Of a DNA stretch of 64,000 nucleotides, positions 26,466-35,216 are shown in pieces. A program made the position numbers and the translations under genes. Under the pieces are notes generated by a model. It did no database searches and was not told the DNA's origin. It saw only the letters and a list, made by a program, of their open reading frames with translations. Location: assembly GCF_009829925.1 (NCBI RefSeq), contig NZ_SNVJ01000011.1, positions 85,706 through 149,705 of the forward strand, in the 5' to 3' direction. The first letter of the stretch is position 1; each line of letters opens with the position of its first letter. The DNA comes from Teichococcus coralli (GTDB lineage Bacteria; Pseudomonadota; Alphaproteobacteria; Acetobacterales; Acetobacteraceae).

Positions 26466-26611
26466 CGGGTGGTCCTGTCCTGGTGGAGGGCGGCAGTCTG
26501 CCGCCGGGCGGGACGCGGGGGAAGCGGGGCCGGCCTGCGTTCCGCGGCGGGTCGCGGGGGCCACACCAGGGCCGAATCCGGGCCCCGGCCAGGCGGCGGG
26601 CCCCGCATCCA

Positions 26612-26640
26612 TTGACTCCCGCCTCCCCCGGCGGCTAAAC
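26612..26640 (+). promoter_or_regulatory. Probable housekeeping promoter of rpsT
   Basis: TTGACT and CTAAAC are separated by exactly 17 bases and lie 75 bases upstream of the rpsT start. Both boxes fit alphaproteobacterial sigma-70 promoters well. This is a sequence match only. Confidence 0.65.
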
Positions 26641-26714
26641 CGCGCCTTCCCGCAGCGACCCCGAGGGGTTCCGCGCGTTCCTGAAGACACAGACGACTGG
26701 TTCGAAACACCGCC

Positions 26715-26993
26715 ATGGCGAACACGGCTTCCGCGCGCAAGCGCATCCGGCAGACGGCCATCCGCAACGAGCGCAACCGCGCCCGCCGCTCCCGCGTCGG
26801 AACCTTCCTCACCAAGGTCGAAAAGGCGATCGCCTCCGGCGATCAGGCCGCGGCCAAGGCCGCCTTCCAGGACGCGCAGCCGGAGATGCAGCGCGCCGCG
26901 ACCAAGGGCGTGCTCCACCTCAACACGGTTTCGCGCAAGCTGTCCCGCCTTTCGGCGCGGATCAAGGCGCTGGGCGCGGCCGCGCAGGGCTGA
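26715..26993 (+). CDS. rpsT: 30S ribosomal protein S20
   Basis: This 92-residue, strongly basic protein opens with [13 protein letters not shown] and continues with [20 protein letters not shown] and [23 protein letters not shown], the standard S20 pattern. It binds 16S rRNA early in small-subunit assembly. It sits upstream of dnaA, as in many alphaproteobacteria, with a probable promoter at 26612 and a strong hairpin directly after its stop codon that should separate it from dnaA. Confidence 0.96.
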   Translation: MANTASARKRIRQTAIRNERNRARRSRVGTFLTKVEKAIASGDQAAAKAAFQDAQPEMQRAATKGVLHLNTVSRKLSRLSARIKALGAAAQG

Positions 26994-27340
26994 ACATTCC
27001 GCGCTCCGGCGCGGAATGACCGGCGGCTTTCGTGTTCTCGCTAAGTCCCCGTTGCGCCAGAGGCGCGGCGGGGGATAGCCTCCAGAGACCACGCGCTAGA
27101 CCAAAACGACTCAATTACATCACCGGATTACCGGTCGACTTTCGCCTCGTGGGTTCTGTTCTTGAATCCGAGGTCGCAAGCGAATCGGTGATTTGCGTCC
27201 TGCGCACGGCGAGCGGTACCAATGTCCGTCCTGGTCCTGGCCACAGTCGGAACAGGCCGACCGTGCCGCACAGTGGTTCCTTCCCCCGCAAGGGGATGCA
27301 TCAGGCTGGCCTCGGGCCAAAAGGGTGGCAGGTGCTTCGC
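26994..27340. other. rpsT-dnaA intergenic region
   Basis: This 347-base gap starts with a perfect 10-base stem CATTCCGCGC/GCGCGGAATG (26995-27018), a likely rpsT terminator without a T-run. The rest should hold the dnaA promoter. No match to the DnaA box TTATCCACA was found, so the replication origin does not seem to be here. A frame opening at 27032 runs into dnaA but is not DnaA-like before 27341. Confidence 0.55.
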
Positions 27341-28819
27341 ATGGAGAAAGAGCTCGGCGCTTCCCCTTCCGCTGCCACCGGGCAGGTCACGGAAGCCTGG
27401 GCCCGCATTCGCGGCCGGCTCAGGGAGGAAGTGGGCGAGGTCGAGTATCGCAGCTGGCTGCGCCAGATGACCCTTTCCGCCATCGAGGGCGAGGAGGCGG
27501 TCATCCTGCTGCCGACCCGCTTCCTGCGCGACTGGGTGCGCGGCCATTACGGCGACCGCCTGCGCAGCCTCTGGGTGGCCGAGAACCTGGGCGTGCGCCG
27601 GGTGGACATCCGCGTCGCCCCCGAGCTGCGCGCCCCCGAGCCGGAGGCCGCGATGGCCGACGGGCAGGCCAATGGGCAAGCTGGCGGGCTCGCGGGGGCG
27701 GCGCCGGTGGCGCGGCCGCAGCAGGCGACGCTGGCGCTGGCCGAGCCCCTCTCCTCCCCGCCGCGCGCCGAGTCGCGCGCCGAATCGCGCAATGACTGGG
27801 CGGCGCCGCTCGATCCGCGCTTCACCTTCGAGAGCTTCGTCGTCGGCAAGCCCAACGAGTTCGCCCATGCCTGCGCGCGGCGGGTGGCGGAGAAGCCGGC
27901 GAGCCCGGGCTTCAACCCGCTGTTCCTCTATGGCGGCGTCGGGCTCGGCAAGACCCACCTGATGCACGCCATCGCCTGGGCGATCTCCTTCAACGGCCAG
28001 CGCAACGTCGCCTACATGTCGGCCGAGAAGTTCATGTACCGCTTCATCGCGGCGCTGCGCGCGCAGTCCACCATGGAGTTCAAGGAGAGCCTGCGCTCGG
28101 TCGACGTGCTGATGATCGACGACCTGCAGTTCCTGATCGGCAAGGACAACACGCAGGAGGAGTTCTTCCACACCTTCAACGCGCTGGTGGATGCCGGGAA
28201 GCAGATCGTCGTCTCGGCCGACAAGTCGCCCTCCGACCTTTCGGGGCTGGAGGACCGGCTGCGCACGCGGCTCGGCTGCGGCATGGTGGCCGACATCCAC
28301 GCCACCACCTACGAGCTGCGCATCTCCATCCTGCAGGCCAAGGCGCAGGGTGCGGACGTGGAGGTGCCGCCGCGGGTGCTGGAGTTCCTGGCGCACAAGA
28401 TCACCTCCAACGTCCGCGAGCTGGAGGGCGCGCTGAACCGGCTGATCGCGCATGCCAACCTGTTCGGCCGGCCGATCACCCTCGAATCGGCGCAGGAGGT
28501 GCTGCACGACATCCTGCGCGCGCACGACCGGCGGGTGACGATCGAGGAGATCCAGCGCAAGGTGGCGGAGCACTACAACATCCGCCTGACCGACATGTCC
28601 TCCGCCCGGCGGGCGCGCAACGTGGCGCGGCCGCGGCAGGTGGCGATGTACCTGGCCAAGCAGCTCACCTCCCGCTCGCTGCCCGAGATTGGCCGGCGCT
28701 TCGGCAACCGCGACCACACCACGGTGATGCACGCGGTCTCCCGCGTGGCGGAGCTGATGCAGGCCGACAGCACCTTCGCCGAGGATGTCGAGCTGCTGCG
28801 GCGGATGCTGGAGAACTGA
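27341..28819 (+). CDS. dnaA: Chromosomal replication initiator DnaA
   Basis: This 492-residue protein has domain I (WARIRGRLREEVGEVEYRSWLRQM), a variable Ala/Gly/Gln-rich domain II, the AAA+ domain III with Walker A GGVGLGKTHL near residue 198 and Walker B VLMIDDLQF near 257, and DNA-binding domain IV with ARNVARPRQVAMYLAKQL and GNRDHTTVMHA. It binds DnaA boxes and opens the origin. The ATG at 27341 was chosen because domain I follows directly. An ATG at 27298 would add 14 residues but has GGGG abutting it, without proper spacing. Domain II includes a QANGQAGG-type repeat. Confidence 0.95.
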   Translation: MEKELGASPSAATGQVTEAWARIRGRLREEVGEVEYRSWLRQMTLSAIEGEEAVILLPTRFLRDWVRGHYGDRLRSLWVAENLGVRRVDIRVAPELRAPEPEAAMADGQANGQAGGLAGAAPVARPQQATLALAEPLSSPPRAESRAESRNDWAAPLDPRFTFESFVVGKPNEFAHACARRVAEKPASPGFNPLFLYGGVGLGKTHLMHAIAWAISFNGQRNVAYMSAEKFMYRFIAALRAQSTMEFKESLRSVDVLMIDDLQFLIGKDNTQEEFFHTFNALVDAGKQIVVSADKSPSDLSGLEDRLRTRLGCGMVADIHATTYELRISILQAKAQGADVEVPPRVLEFLAHKITSNVRELEGALNRLIAHANLFGRPITLESAQEVLHDILRAHDRRVTIEEIQRKVAEHYNIRLTDMSSARRARNVARPRQVAMYLAKQLTSRSLPEIGRRFGNRDHTTVMHAVSRVAELMQADSTFAEDVELLRRMLEN

Positions 28820-28925
28820 GGCCAGCCCGCGCCGGGCCGCGCGGGCGAGGCGGGGCCGGGGGCCTCATCGTGGCGGCGCCGCGCTCCCCTGCCCGCCCCT
28901 CCTGCTGCTTCCGGCGGCGGGCGCC

Positions 28926-29150
28926 TCACCGCCCTGGCGGGGCCCGTCCCGCTTGCGGCCCGGCGCCCCGGGCGCGCAGGAGCGCCGTGGCCGAAAGCAG
29001 GACGGCGGCAACCAGGATCGCCGCCGCGATCAGGCCGGCCGGCGTGGCTCGCGCGGCGGCCGTGAGGGTCCTGCCGCCGCCCAGGCTGATCTCGACGCGG
29101 GCATGCATCTCTTCCGGATGAGCCGGGAGCATCGGTGAGGCCTGGTTCAT
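28926..29150 (-). CDS. Small membrane protein of unknown function
   Basis: The product is 74 residues from the ATG at 29150, which has a good ribosome site (AAGGCGG five bases upstream). One hydrophobic helix, AGLIAAAILVAAVLLSATALL (about residues 37-57), is followed by a short basic tail RARGAGPQAGRAPPGR. The N-terminal part (HPEEMHARVEISLGGGRTLTAAAR) would be outside or inside depending on topology. I do not recognise a family. It converges with dnaA. The helix and the ribosome site support a real gene, but the evidence is modest. Confidence 0.5.
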   Translation of the reverse strand: MNQASPMLPAHPEEMHARVEISLGGGRTLTAAARATPAGLIAAAILVAAVLLSATALLRARGAGPQAGRAPPGR

Positions 29151-29258
29151 CGGACCGCCTTCGGCATGCTGCGCGCCGCCCCATGGCCGCTGGCCCATGG
29201 GCGTGGGTCGCAGGGTGGCTTGAGGCAGGTTGCGTGCCTGCCTGCGCCAATCCCGCCC

Positions 29259-29735
29259 TCACGGCATGGGCGGATTGTTTCGCCTGCCCTCAATCGGGTT
29301 GATCAGCCCGCTGCCAGCCGTGGGGCTGCCGACGCCCGGCGCGGGGCTCTGCATGCTGCGGCCCTCGATCGGATTGATCGTGCCGGTGCCCGCGGTCGGG
29401 CTGCCGATGCCGGGCATGGGGTCCTGCATCCTGCGGCCCTCGATCGGATTGATCGTGCCGGTGCCCGCGGTCGGGCTGCCGATGCCGGGCATGGGGTCCT
29501 GCATCCTGCGGCCCTCGATCGGATTGATCGTGCCGGTGCCCGCGGTCGGGCTGCCGATGCCGGGCATGGGGTCCTGCATCCTGCGGCCCTCGATCGGATT
29601 GATCGTGCCGGTGCCCGCGGTCGGGCTGCCATAGGCGGCCGCGGGCGGGGCGGGGCTCCTGGAAGCCGGCGGCGTGTCGCAGGCGGCCAGCAGGGCTCCA
29701 AGGCCGCAAAGCATCGCGAGAGACAAGCGGGGCAT
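29259..29735 (-). CDS. Lipoprotein with 25-residue PTAGTGTINPIEG tandem repeats
   Basis: This 158-residue protein has a lipoprotein signal peptide with lipobox ALLAAC near residues 14-19, so it should be lipid-anchored in the envelope. After a short Pro/Ala linker come five units of a 25-residue repeat (SPTAGTGTINPIEGRRMQDP plus MPGIG). The first three are identical, the fourth is altered (RSMQSPAPGVG), and the last is shortened. I do not recognise the family. A second lipoprotein at 52269 uses the same core PTAGTGTI(S)P(V)QG in 26-residue units. GGAGAA lies six bases upstream of the ATG. No neighbour hints at a function. Confidence 0.8.
   Translation of the reverse strand: MPRLSLAMLCGLGALLAACDTPPASRSPAPPAAAYGSPTAGTGTINPIEGRRMQDPMPGIGSPTAGTGTINPIEGRRMQDPMPGIGSPTAGTGTINPIEGRRMQDPMPGIGSPTAGTGTINPIEGRSMQSPAPGVGSPTAGSGLINPIEGRRNNPPMP
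29262..29627 (-). repeat. Tandem repeat of 75 bases inside the lipoprotein gene
   Basis: Four full 75-base units and one 66-base unit lie head to tail. The three upstream units are identical or nearly so at the DNA level. This points to recent copy-number change by slippage or recombination; every step keeps the reading frame. Confidence 0.9.
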
Positions 29736-30206
29736 GGGAATTCTCCGGAACCGGGTTGCGCTCTGCCAGAGGGCCAGCACGCGCGAAGAGCCCAGGTAAT
29801 TCATTTTGATTCCGTATCGGAAATCATTTTTCCTTGCCCGCCGGATTGCTTGTGCGAAGCGTGCCGGCGGCAGGCTCCTTTCCCGTTTTTCTTTGGAATG
29901 GGCCCGGCATCTGGCACGCCGAGAGCCTTCGCCGCCGGCCAGCGCCTTCCCCGATGCGTCGGACGGCGGGACAGGGCGTGCGCGGGCGGGGATTGCCCCT
30001 CGCCCATGCCGTGCCGGCGGCTGCCATCAGCGCGGCCGGAAGGACCGGAGAAAGGAAGGGGGGGCGAGTCGGGGGAGGCGCGCTTCTTGCCCGGCCCTGC
30101 CTCCCGCAGGGGCTGAGGGCTGAAATTTCTCCTTCCCAACCTTCGCATCGCAGCGCAGCAATGCCAGAATTGCCGAAACGTTCAGGCCGGCGAGAAGGGT
30201 TGCCTG
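29736..30206. other. Divergent intergenic region before coaA
   Basis: No gene is supported in this 471-base gap between divergent genes. A locally AT-rich part (29800-29900) contains TTCCGTATCGGAA, a short perfect inverted repeat that might be a regulator site. The remaining frames are GC-driven and lack ribosome sites. Confidence 0.4.
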
Positions 30207-31160
30207 ATGGATGATGCTGCCATCCCGGCCGAGGGGGCTTCGGTGAGCGCGGCGTATCGCAAGTTCGGGCGCCAGGAATGGGCGGGGCTGCGGGCCAACA
30301 CGCCGCTCTCGCTTTCCGGCGAGGACATCGAGGGCCTGCGCGGGCTGACCGAGCGGCTCTCGCTGGACGAGGTGGTGGATGTCTTCCTGCCGCTCTCGCG
30401 CCTGCTGAACCTGCATGTGGCGGCGGCGCGCAGCCTGGGGCTGGTGCAAGACACCTTTCTCGGCCAGCCGGCGGCGCGGCCGCCCTACATCATCGGCATC
30501 GCCGGCAGCGTGGCGGTGGGCAAGAGCACCTTCGCCCGCGTGCTGCGCGCCCTGCTGGCGCGCTGGCCGGACCACCCGAAGGTGGAGCTGGTGACCACCG
30601 ACGGCTTCCTCTACCCGACGCGGGTGCTGGAGGAGCGCGGGCTGATGCAGCGCAAGGGCTTCCCGGAGAGCTACGACCTGCGGCGCATGATCGCCTTCCT
30701 CAGCGCGGTGAAGGCGGGCGAGCCGGAGGTGGCGGCGCCGGTCTATTCGCACCTCTCCTACGACATCGTCCCGGGCAAGCAGCAGTTGATCCGCCGGCCG
30801 GACATCCTGATCTTCGAGGGGCTGAACGTGCTGCAGGCAGCGCCGGGGGCGACCCTGCTGGCCTCCGACTTCTTCGACTTCTCCGTTTATGTGGACGCCG
30901 AGGAGCGCGCCATCGCCGACTGGTACGTCCAGCGCTTCCTGCTGCTGCAGCGCACCGCCTTCCAGCAGGCGGGCTCCTACTTCCAGCGCTACAAGGACCT
31001 GCCGCAGGAGGAAGCCGTCGCGGTGGCGCGGCGGATCTGGGAGGAAATCAACCTGCGCAACCTCCGGGAGAACATCCTGCCGACGCGGGAACGGGCGCGG
31101 CTGGTGCTGCGCAAGGGGCCGCAGCATGCCGTGGAGGAGATCCGGCTGCGGCGGATGTGA
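30207..31160 (+). CDS. coaA: Type I pantothenate kinase
   Basis: This 317-residue enzyme has the P-loop GSVAVGKST at residues 100-108. Other bacterial CoaA motifs are [37 protein letters not shown] and the C-terminal [18 protein letters not shown]. It phosphorylates pantothenate, the first and regulated step of coenzyme A synthesis. The start has AGAAGGG about eight bases upstream. It stands alone on the plus strand; the following acyl-transfer cassette uses an acyl carrier protein, but there is no sign that the two are co-transcribed. Confidence 0.93.
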   Translation: MDDAAIPAEGASVSAAYRKFGRQEWAGLRANTPLSLSGEDIEGLRGLTERLSLDEVVDVFLPLSRLLNLHVAAARSLGLVQDTFLGQPAARPPYIIGIAGSVAVGKSTFARVLRALLARWPDHPKVELVTTDGFLYPTRVLEERGLMQRKGFPESYDLRRMIAFLSAVKAGEPEVAAPVYSHLSYDIVPGKQQLIRRPDILIFEGLNVLQAAPGATLLASDFFDFSVYVDAEERAIADWYVQRFLLLQRTAFQQAGSYFQRYKDLPQEEAVAVARRIWEEINLRNLRENILPTRERARLVLRKGPQHAVEEIRLRRM

Positions 31161-31301
31161 GCCGCGCCGCCTTGCGCCGCCGGCCCGGGAGGCCGGTGGG
31201 GCGGCTCGCGGCGGCGAGGAAGGGGGATTCCGGCCGCCCGTGAGGGCCCGTGACCATCTGGTTATTTCCCCTTTGGGCAGTTCGCCCTAAAATGGCCGTG
31301 A

Positions 31302-31332
31302 TTGACCCTCTGGACGGTTCGAACGGTACAAA
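31302..31332 (+). promoter_or_regulatory. Weak candidate promoter of the acyl-transfer cassette
   Basis: TTGACC and TACAAA are separated by 19 bases in an unusually AT-rich part of the 266-base gap before the MBOAT gene, with GTTCGAAC between them. The spacing is longer than ideal, so this is only a candidate. Confidence 0.3.
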
Positions 31333-31426
31333 TTTTTAAGTATCGTCTCGGCAACCGCCACAGCCGGAATCGCTCTCCTCCCGGTTGTGCGACTCGCAAT
31401 GCCGGCTCCAAAAGGGTCTCCGCCCA

Positions 31427-33040
31427 ATGCTGTTCAACTCGGCCATCTTCATCGCTGGGTTCCTGCCAGTTGTGCTCCTGGGCTTCTTTCTCTTCGCCGG
31501 GACAGGGCGCCAGCGGCTGGCCGGGGTCTGGCTGACCCTCGCCTCGCTGTTCTTCTACGCCTGGTGGGACCCGCACTACCTGCCGCTGCTGATGGGCAGC
31601 ATCGTCGCCAACTACCTGCTGGGGGGCTGGCTGCTGAAGCACCCCTCGCGGCTGGTTCTGCTGCTCGGCATCGCCGGCAACGTCCTGCTGCTGGGGTACT
31701 ACAAGTACACCGGCTTCCTGGTCGGCACGCTGGACGACACGCTCGGCCTCGGCTGGAACGTGCCGCACATCATCCTGCCGCTGGCGATCTCCTTCTTCAC
31801 CTTCCAGCAGATCGCCTATCTCAGCGACGCGCATGACGGCGCGGTGGTGGAGCACGACTTCCTCAACTACTGCCTGTTCATCACCTTCTTCCCGCACCTG
31901 ATCGCCGGGCCGATCACGCACCACCGGGAGATGCTGTCGCAGTTCAGCAACCCGGACAATTTCCGCCCGCGGCTCGACAACATCTCGGTCGGCGCCACGC
32001 TCTTCGTGCTCGGGCTGGCGAAGAAGGTGCTGCTGGCCGACCCGATGGGGGCGGAGGCCGGCCCGGTCTTCGCCGCGGCGCAGGGCGGCATGGCGCTGCC
32101 GCTGCTGGACGCCTGGAGCGCCGCGCTGGCCTATACCATGCAGCTCTACTTCGACTTCTCCGGCTACACCGACATGGCGATCGGGCTGGGGCTGCTGTTC
32201 GGCATCAGCCTGCCGCCGAACTTCGACAGCCCCTTCAAGGCGCACAACATCGCCGACTTCTGGTCGCGCTGGCACATGACGCTGACGCGCTTCCTGACGG
32301 CCTACCTCTACAACCCGATCGTGCTGCGGGTGACGCGCGCCCGCGTCGCCGCCGGCAAGCCGCTGCCGCGGCGCGGCAAGATGGGGGTCAGCACCTTTCT
32401 GGCCCTGGTCGCCTACCCGACGCTCGCCACCATGGCGATCTCGGGCATCTGGCACGGCGCGGGCTGGACCTTTGTCGCCTTCGGCCTGCTGCACGGCTTC
32501 TACCTGGTGACGGTGCAGGGCTGGCGGGCGCTGAAGGCGCACTGGGGCTGGAAGGTGGACAGCGACAAGCTCCGGCACCGCGTGCCGGCCGTGCTGCTGA
32601 CCTTCCTCTGCGTGGTGGTTGGCAACGTCTTCTTCCGCTCGGCCAGCATGGAGGCGGCGCTGAGCATGCTCTCCAGCATGGTGGGCCTGAACGGCGTGCT
32701 GCTGCCGACCTCCTTCGCGCGCATCCCCGGCATCGCGCCGCTCGCCGGGCTGCTGGGCATTCCCTTCGACGCCGGGCCGTTCTTCCGGCCGGTGCTGGCG
32801 GTGCAGATCGCGCTGCTGCTCGGCATCGTCTGGTTCCTGCCGAACACGCAGCAGTTCCTGCGGCGGTACCGCACCGCGCTCAACTGGCGCCCGCAGACGG
32901 CCTGGCTGCAGCAGCGGCTGGCGGCCGCCACCTGGCGGCCCAGCATGGCCTATGGCGTGGCGCTCGGCGTGCTCGGCTTCTTTGCCCTGGCCCGCGCCAT
33001 GTCCGCGGCGCCGACCGAATTCCTTTATTTCCAGTTCTGA
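31427..33040 (+). CDS. MBOAT-family O-acyltransferase (AlgI-like)
   Basis: This 537-residue polytopic membrane protein has about 12 hydrophobic segments. It carries the MBOAT hallmarks: LPLAISFFTFQQIAYLSD, FFPHLIAGPITHH, MQLYFDFSGYTDMAIGLG, FWSRWHMTLTRFL and the catalytic His343 in ISGIWHGAG. It resembles AlgI, DltB and other enzymes that pass an acyl group across the membrane to a sugar polymer. The ATG at 31427 matches the family start (LFNSAIFIAGFLP). It begins a four-gene cassette with FkbH-like, acyl carrier and SGNH-like proteins spaced by 8 bases or overlapping. Confidence 0.9.
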   Translation: MLFNSAIFIAGFLPVVLLGFFLFAGTGRQRLAGVWLTLASLFFYAWWDPHYLPLLMGSIVANYLLGGWLLKHPSRLVLLLGIAGNVLLLGYYKYTGFLVGTLDDTLGLGWNVPHIILPLAISFFTFQQIAYLSDAHDGAVVEHDFLNYCLFITFFPHLIAGPITHHREMLSQFSNPDNFRPRLDNISVGATLFVLGLAKKVLLADPMGAEAGPVFAAAQGGMALPLLDAWSAALAYTMQLYFDFSGYTDMAIGLGLLFGISLPPNFDSPFKAHNIADFWSRWHMTLTRFLTAYLYNPIVLRVTRARVAAGKPLPRRGKMGVSTFLALVAYPTLATMAISGIWHGAGWTFVAFGLLHGFYLVTVQGWRALKAHWGWKVDSDKLRHRVPAVLLTFLCVVVGNVFFRSASMEAALSMLSSMVGLNGVLLPTSFARIPGIAPLAGLLGIPFDAGPFFRPVLAVQIALLLGIVWFLPNTQQFLRRYRTALNWRPQTAWLQQRLAAATWRPSMAYGVALGVLGFFALARAMSAAPTEFLYFQF

Positions 33041-33048
33041 GGCGGATC

Positions 33049-34962
33049 ATGGATCAGCTCGCCTGGTTGCCTACCCATCCCGATCTCGGCGCCGCCCTTT
33101 CGGCGGCGCGCCGCCTGCCCGACGCCGCGGCGAAGCTGAACGAGGCCATCCGGCTCGCCGGCTTCCGGCGCGACTTCACCGCCACCGGCCGGATCGACCG
33201 GCTGGCCGCCGAGGGGCTTGCCGCGGAAGGCCGGCCGGGCGGGCTGACGCCGCTGCGGCTGGCCATCCTGGCCTCGCACACGGTGGACCACCTGGTGCCG
33301 GCGATCCGCGTCTCCGGCCTCGGCCGGCGCGTGGCGCTCGCCGTGCATGTGGCGCCCTACGGCATGTACCGGCAGGCGCTGCTGGGCGAGGACCCGGCGC
33401 TGGCCGCGTTCAGGCCGCAGCTCATCCTGCTGGCGCTCGATGCGCGGGACGCGCCGATCGACCTGCCGCTCGATTCGGGCGAGCAGGCGGTGGCGGAGGC
33501 CGTCGGCGCGCGCGTGGAGGAGCTGCGCGGGCTGTGGCGCCGCGCCAAGGCGCGCCATGGCGCGCAGGTGGTGCAGCAGACGCTGGTGGCGGCCGACCCG
33601 CCGCTGTTCGGCTCCTTCGAGGCGCTGGTGCCGGCCGCGCCGGCGGCGGTGATCGAGCGGCTGAACACCGCCATCCGCGCCGCCGCGCGGGAGGAGGGCG
33701 TGCTGCTGCTCGACCTCGCCTGGCAGGCGGCGCATTTCGGCGGGGCCGGCGCGCTGGCCGACCCGGTGCGCTGGCACCAGGCCAAGCAGCTCGTCAGCCC
33801 GGCCGCCGCGCCGCTCTATGGCGACCTGGTCGCGCGCATCGCCGGCGCGGTGGCGGGGCAGGCGCGCAAGTGCCTGGTGCTCGACCTCGACAACACGCTC
33901 TGGGGCGGCGTCATCGGCGATGACGGGCTGGACGGCATCAAGCTCGGCCAGGGGAACGCCACCGGCGAGGCCTTCCTGGCCTTCCAGCGCTATGCGGCGG
34001 CGCTCGGCCGGCGCGGCGTGATCCTCGCCGTGTGCAGCAAGAACAATCCGGAGGTGGCGGAGGAGGCCTTCGCCAAGCATCCGGAAATGGCGCTGCGGCG
34101 GGGTGACATCGCCTGTTTCGTCGCCAACTGGAAGGACAAGGCGGGCAACCTCCGCCACATCGCCAAGACGCTGAACATCGGGCTCGACAGCCTCGTCTTC
34201 GTCGATGACAACCCCGCGGAGCGCGAGATCGTCCGGCGCGAGCTGCCGGAGGTCGCGGTTCCGGAAGTGCCGGAGGATGTCGCCTTCTATCCCGAGATCG
34301 TCGCGACGGCCGGCTATTTCGAGGCCGTCTCCTTCACCGCCGATGACGCGGCGCGCGGGCGCTCCTATGTGCTGAACGCCGAGCGCGCCGCGGCGCTGGA
34401 ACAGGCGACCGACCTGCAGGGCTACCTGCGCAGCCTGGCGATGACCATGCAGGCCAAGCCCGTGGGTCCCGCCGAGCTGCCGCGCGTGACGCAGCTCATC
34501 AACAAGACCAACCAGTTCAACCTGACCACCCGCCGCTACACCGAGGCCGACACCGAGCGCTTCTCGACCGATGCCGGCACGGTGATGCTGTCCTTCCGGC
34601 TGCGCGACCGCTTCGGCGACAACGGGCTGATCAGCGTCGTCATCGCCCGGCCGGACCCGGCGCTGGCGCCGAACGAGCTGCTGATCGACACCTGGCTGAT
34701 GAGCTGCCGCGTGCTGGGCCGGCAGGTGGAGGAGGCGACGCTCGGCGTGGTGGCCGGGCATGCCGCGCGCAAGGGCGCGGCCGCGCTGGTCGGCGAATAC
34801 CGCCCCACCGCCAAGAACGGCATGGTGGCGGAGCACTATGCGAGGCTGGGCTTCAGGCCCATGCCCGCCCCGGAGGGCGCCGAACCCGGCGCCAGCTTCT
34901 GGCGTTACGAACTGAGCGCCGTCAAGGCGCCCGAGCACTTCATCGAGGTTGATGCCGCATGA
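33049..34962 (+). CDS. FkbH-like HAD-superfamily protein with GNAT-like domain
   Basis: The protein has 637 residues. The N-terminal ~270 resemble the SGNH-like leader of FkbH-type proteins. The HAD domain has CLVLDLDNTLWGGVIGDDG (motif I near residue 279), ILAVCSKNN (motif II) and LVFVDDNPAERE. A GNAT-like C-terminal domain follows, with INKTNQFNLTTRRYTEAD and LIDTWLMSCRVLGRQVEEA. FkbH relatives take glycerate phosphate from 1,3-bisphosphoglycerate and load it on an acyl carrier protein. The next gene, overlapping by four bases, encodes such a carrier. The exact acyl group here is inferred, not shown. Confidence 0.88.
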   Translation: MDQLAWLPTHPDLGAALSAARRLPDAAAKLNEAIRLAGFRRDFTATGRIDRLAAEGLAAEGRPGGLTPLRLAILASHTVDHLVPAIRVSGLGRRVALAVHVAPYGMYRQALLGEDPALAAFRPQLILLALDARDAPIDLPLDSGEQAVAEAVGARVEELRGLWRRAKARHGAQVVQQTLVAADPPLFGSFEALVPAAPAAVIERLNTAIRAAAREEGVLLLDLAWQAAHFGGAGALADPVRWHQAKQLVSPAAAPLYGDLVARIAGAVAGQARKCLVLDLDNTLWGGVIGDDGLDGIKLGQGNATGEAFLAFQRYAAALGRRGVILAVCSKNNPEVAEEAFAKHPEMALRRGDIACFVANWKDKAGNLRHIAKTLNIGLDSLVFVDDNPAEREIVRRELPEVAVPEVPEDVAFYPEIVATAGYFEAVSFTADDAARGRSYVLNAERAAALEQATDLQGYLRSLAMTMQAKPVGPAELPRVTQLINKTNQFNLTTRRYTEADTERFSTDAGTVMLSFRLRDRFGDNGLISVVIARPDPALAPNELLIDTWLMSCRVLGRQVEEATLGVVAGHAARKGAAALVGEYRPTAKNGMVAEHYARLGFRPMPAPEGAEPGASFWRYELSAVKAPEHFIEVDAA

Positions 34963-35216
34963 CCGAGCCCGAGATCTACGCCGCCCTGACCGAGGTGTTC
35001 CAGGAGGTGTTCGACGACGACGACATCGCCCTGCACCCGGACACCAAGGCGGATGACATTCCCGGCTGGGACAGCCAGGCGCATGTGAACCTGGTGGTGG
35101 CGGCCGAGATGCGTTTCGGCGTGCGCTTCCGCACCGCCGAGTTGGAATCCCTGCACGATGTCGGCGATTTCGTGAAGCTGATCGGCAGCAAGCTGGAGGC
35201 CGTCGGGAATGGATGA
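34959..35216 (+). CDS. Acyl carrier protein
   Basis: This 85-residue acidic protein has the phosphopantetheine attachment Ser39 in GWDSQAHVNLVV. That is the DS-Q/L-x-H variant seen in carriers paired with FkbH-like enzymes; fatty-acid ACP has DSL. The helical pattern EVFQEVFDDDDI and EMRFGVRFRTAELESLHDVGDFVKLI fits the family. It overlaps the FkbH-like gene by four bases and the SGNH-like gene by eight, so it belongs to the same unit. It would carry the acyl group made by the FkbH-like enzyme to the MBOAT protein. Confidence 0.92.
   Translation: MTEPEIYAALTEVFQEVFDDDDIALHPDTKADDIPGWDSQAHVNLVVAAEMRFGVRFRTAELESLHDVGDFVKLIGSKLEAVGNG

Noticed and set aside
26994..27340. Possible replication origin upstream of dnaA
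   Set aside because: No cluster of TTATCCACA-type boxes or AT-rich unwinding region was seen. In many alphaproteobacteria the origin is not next to dnaA.
27032..27340. N-terminal extension of DnaA by about 100 residues
   Set aside because: The extra part has no DnaA similarity, and the domain I sequence starts directly after the ATG at 27341.
29262..29627. CRISPR array (regular repeats of about 75 bases)
   Set aside because: The repeats are contiguous without unique spacers and encode an in-frame protein repeat.
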